NCBI GenBank assembly: GCA_943704425.1
Contig: CALSCP010001275.1
Span: 18,766 to 82,765 of the forward strand
DNA from: Ministeria vibrans ATCC 50519
Taxonomy: Eukaryota; Opisthokonta; Filasterea
DNA length: 64,000 bases
Direction of reading: 5' to 3'
A program made the position numbers and the translations under genes. Of the stretch, positions 53,601-64,000 are shown in pieces. Each line of letters starts with the position of its first letter. The first letter of the stretch is position 1. Below the pieces are notes generated by a model. That model was not told the DNA's origin, searched no databases, and saw only the letters and a program-made list of their open reading frames with translations.

Positions 53601-53854
53601 TTTTCCGCCTCGAGTCTATTTAAAAAAAAAAAAGAAGATAGAAACCAGAGGAGGAGTGAGTAAGGAGGCGCTATATCAGTTGCATGAGGTATCGGAGAGT
53701 CGGCAGGGTAAGGATCGGTGGAGGGTGTGGGCGGAAGAGTAAAGCGCATGTGATGAAAGAGTTTATTGTCATGTTGGCCTACCTGAACAACGCACGGCAC
53801 ATGGTCGGTCACATGCCCAAGGGCGCGATACGGCGAGAAGAGTCGACTCGTCAT
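50613..53854 (-). CDS. UTP21: UTP21/WDR36, SSU-processome WD40 protein
   Basis: Exons 53854-53783, 53615-52320, 52242-52130 and 52056-50613 give 974 aa (human WDR36 is 951). The N-terminus SRLFSPYRALGHVTDHVPCV is characteristic of UTP21. Two WD40 propellers follow: the first with DIYSASVDRTVRHFS and WDNLVSIHSGSLTAWAW, the second beginning VSTCVAVSACGNFAAVGS and containing FEGHSHRITDICFSPDARWVVSAAMDTTVRTWDV. An acidic/Lys-rich insert (51830-51930) sits within the second propeller. ATAHVDDPGVFLWANRAQFE and the helical Utp21 C-terminal domain (SVARFLKK end) complete the match. UTP21 is part of the UtpB module that binds the 5' external spacer and U3 snoRNP during 18S rRNA maturation in the nucleolus. 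It shares a 131-bp head-to-head promoter with metaxin. Confidence 0.93.
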
Positions 53855-53985
53855 CGATGACTATTATGACAAATAAGATTATTAATGGAGTGTTAATGGA
53901 TCATAATCTTCGATCATAGATATATTGAGAGGTTTGTGAGAGGTTTCAGTTTGAATCGTCAGTCGTCAGCATTCATTTTCTTGAT
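53855..53985. promoter_or_regulatory. 131-bp bidirectional promoter, UTP21/metaxin
   Basis: The whole space between two divergent start codons is 131 bp and AT-rich (ATTATGACAAATAAGATTAT near the UTP21 end). Both promoters and 5' UTRs must fit here. Confidence 0.6.
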
Positions 53986-55279
53986 ATGCTGCTTCTTGTC
54001 GCCGCCCCCCACCCAAGCTGGGCACTACCTAGCAGAGAAGCAGCCTCATTGCAAGTAAGGAAACGACAGCAAAAACGGTTCGTTTTCTCACCTCATCTTT
54101 CCAGGTCCTCGCCTTTGTCCGCGCCGCCAACGTGACTGTCCACATCCGAGAATGTGCCAGCGAACGAATGTCTCCATCAGGTAGCCTCGCAAAAAAACAC
54201 ACGCCAGAGACGACAAGCGATGATTCTCCGTTGCATCGTTTTGCTCTCGTTCCTCTCACTCTTACTCGTTTCCGCTGTAACCCTCTCATGCTTTTTTTTT
54301 GTGTTGCTAGGCCACCTGCCAGCGCTCATCCTCGACGATGGCCGCGTCTTTGCCACTGTCGACACCATCATTGCCCACTTCCGCGCGACTGGAGCCCATC
54401 TGGACGACACACTCACTAACGTGCAGTGTGCCGACACCATTGCGCTGTGTGCCCTCATTAGCTCGACTCTGTCGACCGCCTACCTTTACGACCTCCACAT
54501 TCTGCCGGCAAACCAGACGTTTGCTCGTCGGCACCTCAATGCACAACTGCCCTTCCCCTACAACTATGTCCAGCCGTGGTTCACCGTCCGCTCCGTCGAA
54601 ATCCAAACCTGTGCACTTCTCAGTGTCCCCACTAGCGCCCTCCGTGACAAATCAACCGCCTCAAAGGTCCTATCTCTTTCGCGGAGTTTCTTCTTCTCTC
54701 TTTATGTGTCTCCGTCTCTATCTGTGTTTGTCTTTTTCTCGTGTTATCATCTTCGTTTCTCTCTCTCTCGTCTAACCCTTCGTTTGTTTTTTTTTTCTTT
54801 GCGTTTTGCAGATGTTGGATCGCGTAAGAAGCGCTCTCAACGTCCTGTCCAACCGCCTGGGTGTCTCTGAATACATTCACGGACACACGCTTACATCCAT
54901 CGACACGTGCGCCTACGCCCACCTTGCACTGTTGCTGCACACGCCACTCCCGCACGACCGTCTCCAGCGACTCGTCCGTCAACACGAGACTCTTGTCCGC
55001 TTTGTCACTCGCATCCACACGCGCCTTTTTGACCAGCCCCACCCGCAGCCTACCCCGCCCCACCGGCCCCTCCTTGCCAACTCCTCAACCCCCACCGCGT
55101 CCCACAGCAAGCCCGATCCGTCCTTCTCCAGCCCTCCGTCCCATCCATACCTATGGTCTGCCGCCGCCGCCCTCTCCCTTGCCCTCTACGCCGTCACCTC
55201 CGGCGCTCTTACTCACCTGCTTCTTCAGCGTCGCGTCCTCCCCGACGACGACCTCGATGACTTTGACTTGGATGTATAA
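53986..55279 (+). CDS. Metaxin, mitochondrial outer-membrane import protein
   Basis: Exons 53986-54054, 54105-54180, 54311-54666 and 54812-55279 give 322 aa, close to human metaxin 1 (317). The N-terminal thioredoxin/GST-N-like part includes VLAFVRAANVTVHIRECAS and HLPALILDDGRVFATVDTII. The middle helical GST-C-like part includes VSEYIHGHTLTSIDTCAYAHLALLL, the conserved metaxin block with the LTSxD motif. After a Pro/Ser-rich linker, a hydrophobic segment (LWSAAAALSLALYAVTSGAL) near residues 280-300 serves as a tail anchor. Metaxin/Sam37 works with Sam50 in assembling outer-membrane beta-barrels. The third donor (AAG|GTCCTA) is non-consensus, but the frame and the following pyrimidine-rich acceptor support it. 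Confidence 0.88.
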
Positions 55280-55505
55280 TTTTTCTTTTCATCTTATTCT
55301 TTCAAGAGTTTCAGAACTTCTAATATCAATACGTCTTATTATTAAAATTAATAATAATAATAATTATTAATATTTTTAATTTGGAGTGTCAATCTGTGTG
55401 ATTTTCTCCACCAATTTTCGTAGTTAAAACCCGCTCTTTTAGCGACTTTCGCTGGTGCCGCCCAGACAGCCGTCTTTCACCTTCCAACTATACATTGTTT
55501 ATATT

Positions 55506-56519
55506 TTAGGCTGCGTACCGACCGCCAGCCCACCAGGCGGTATACGTCAGAGTACACCAGCCCACCGCACGACACATTGCAACCCACGATGGTTTGTTAG
55601 GCCCTCTTACATAGGTGTCGGTCGCGCTCAGAACTAAGCCACTGCCAAGAGCATAGAGTGCACAGTACTGCACATGGAAGAATATCATGGACGCTAGTGT
55701 CGCAACAACGGGGGCCGCACTCATAAGAAACAGACGACCCACGTTGCCTTCGTATCGGATTAGATAGCTCACGAGGATACCAGTCGTTGCTTGCGAGAGC
55801 ACAAGTAAAAGCGCAGGCAGGCTTTGCAGGGGCCACTTTGCAAACGCCTCAAAGCTCAGTGGTGGCACTTGCAGCCAGCCTGGCATCATAATCAGAGCTG
55901 GTACGCTACCCACTATGGAAAATAGGGTCATAACAGTGTTGATTTCCGACACGCTGCTCCTCGGCAACAGATCCATGCGCCTTTCGCTAGTCGCGCCGGC
56001 AAGAGCGGAGGCACAGCAGTAGAGAAATACCGACAGGACTGTGGACGTGTCGCCAAAGACGCTGGACGTACCGCACGAGGTCACAAGAAAGGTACCGCCC
56101 AGTAGAACAGCGAGTGTCGCACCCCGATGCGTTGCTATTGGTTTCCGCAGCCAGAGAGCGGAAAAGACGGCGGTTGGCACTATTTTCAAATTCAACAGAC
56201 TCTGCAGTATGCCCGGATCGATTCGGGATGCCAAAGCCACATGTGCCGTATTGACTCCCACGTACATAACAGCAGGGAGCCAAAGAGTAAGCATACCCCG
56301 CTGGTTTGTCGCAGGAACACCACTCGAGAGAAAGTGAGCGAAATTGAGCACCAACTTGAAGATCTCTCCCCACAACGTCACCACCATTCCCGCGAGAAGG
56401 CGTTCCTCAAGACGCTCTGGCGTGGACGTCCCCATGCTGTAGCTGGCGCCGGCATGCATCGCGGACGACACGGCGCCTGCCAGGAGCACAAGAGACAAGC
56501 GAAACACCCGAGGAACCAT
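55506..56519 (-). CDS. Nucleotide-sugar transporter (SLC35A-like)
   Basis: Single exon, 337 aa, with about ten hydrophobic segments. The signature region [38 protein letters not shown] corresponds to the NST block in which PAxxYxxxNxL and QxLxxxKIxxTA are conserved; SALWLRKPI follows as in UDP-galactose/CMP-sialic-acid carriers. These antiporters exchange a cytosolic nucleotide-sugar for the nucleoside monophosphate in Golgi or ER lumen, feeding glycosylation. The exact sugar cannot be read from sequence. Intronless, unlike most neighbours of its size. The ATG sits 51 bp from a (GA)47 tract shared with the divergent DOCK gene. Confidence 0.88.
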   Translation of the reverse strand: MVPRVFRLSLVLLAGAVSSAMHAGASYSMGTSTPERLEERLLAGMVVTLWGEIFKLVLNFAHFLSSGVPATNQRGMLTLWLPAVMYVGVNTAHVALASRIDPGILQSLLNLKIVPTAVFSALWLRKPIATHRGATLAVLLGGTFLVTSCGTSSVFGDTSTVLSVFLYCCASALAGATSERRMDLLPRSSVSEINTVMTLFSIVGSVPALIMMPGWLQVPPLSFEAFAKWPLQSLPALLLVLSQATTGILVSYLIRYEGNVGRLFLMSAAPVVATLASMIFFHVQYCALYALGSGLVLSATDTYVRGPNKPSWVAMCRAVGWCTLTYTAWWAGGRYAA

Positions 56520-56567
56520 CTGTGTCTTGATCTTGTGAGCCGACAGACACGGGAAGACAAACGCGCG

Positions 56568-56671
<104 letters not shown>

Positions 56672-56805
56672 CAGTCAGGTAACAATGCTACGCAGGCACT
56701 TGCATTAAGAAAGAATGAGAAATGAGTGTAATATACTATATTATTATGCTCGTTATTCGTTCGTCACTTATTCTGTCAATCTCTGTGATCACTCAATTTC
56801 TCACA

Positions 56806-64000
<7,195 letters not shown>

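Overview
This window is nuclear DNA of a free-living-type unicellular eukaryote. The evidence is: short GT-AG introns (mostly 49-380 bp) that are much more AT-rich than the exons, two tRNA genes with an intron 3' of the anticodon and no encoded CCA, and eukaryote-only proteins (formin, DOCK, Bro1/ALIX-like, SSU-processome WD40, metaxin, nucleotide-sugar transporter). The sequence is rich in microsatellites (GA/CT, AC/GT, TAA), encodes several glutamine-rich proteins, and carries one 54-base assembly gap (N). The gene set (formin, DOCK with DHR1/DHR2, MGME1-like nuclease, Sfi1-like repeats, ASH-like Ig domains) would fit a flagellated or amoeboid opisthokont/amoebozoan/apusomonad-like protist. 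I cannot name the species from sequence alone.

Layout. 1-20453 (-): one giant gene, open at the left edge, encoding at least 6787 residues: a helical N-terminus, six tandem AAA+ (midasin/dynein-related, AAA_5-like) modules, a very long helical and coiled-coil part, and Ig/ASH-like beta repeats at the window edge. It diverges across a (GA)43 tract from a 15-exon FHOD-like formin (20770-27880, +), followed by a Bro1-domain protein with a 39-residue polyQ (28204-32551, +). Then come three minus-strand genes: a membrane-anchored JmjC protein (32901-34292), a secreted purple acid phosphatase (34358-36379) and an Sfi1-like Trp-repeat protein (36587-37885). Next are a Q-rich protein (38601-40214, +), a Cys-rich single-pass membrane protein (40614-41237, +) and a 13-exon MFS transporter (41334-45014, -).

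45538-45782 holds two tandem intron-containing tRNA-Leu(AAG) genes. Then: MGME1-like mitochondrial exonuclease (46272-48073, +), a small acidic protein (48110-48818, -), a triple-repeat zinc-finger protein interrupted by the assembly gap (49027-50403, -), UTP21/WDR36 (50613-53854, -), metaxin (53986-55279, +), a nucleotide-sugar transporter (55506-56519, -), and a DOCK-family Rac/Cdc42 exchange factor open at the right edge (56806 to beyond 63805, +).

Functionally the genes fall into cytoskeleton and signalling (formin, DOCK, Sfi1-like, possibly the giant AAA/ASH protein), membrane and secretory system (Bro1 protein, phosphatase, JmjC, nucleotide-sugar transporter, MFS, Cys-rich protein), mitochondrion (MGME1-like, metaxin) and ribosome biogenesis (UTP21). 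There are no operons. Genes are tightly packed: the two closest convergent stop codons are 36 bp apart and the closest divergent start codons 131 bp apart. The most unusual item is the giant AAA protein: its odd-numbered modules keep intact Walker B motifs, while the even-numbered ones have lost the catalytic acid and share a different motif, which points to three duplications of a two-module unit.
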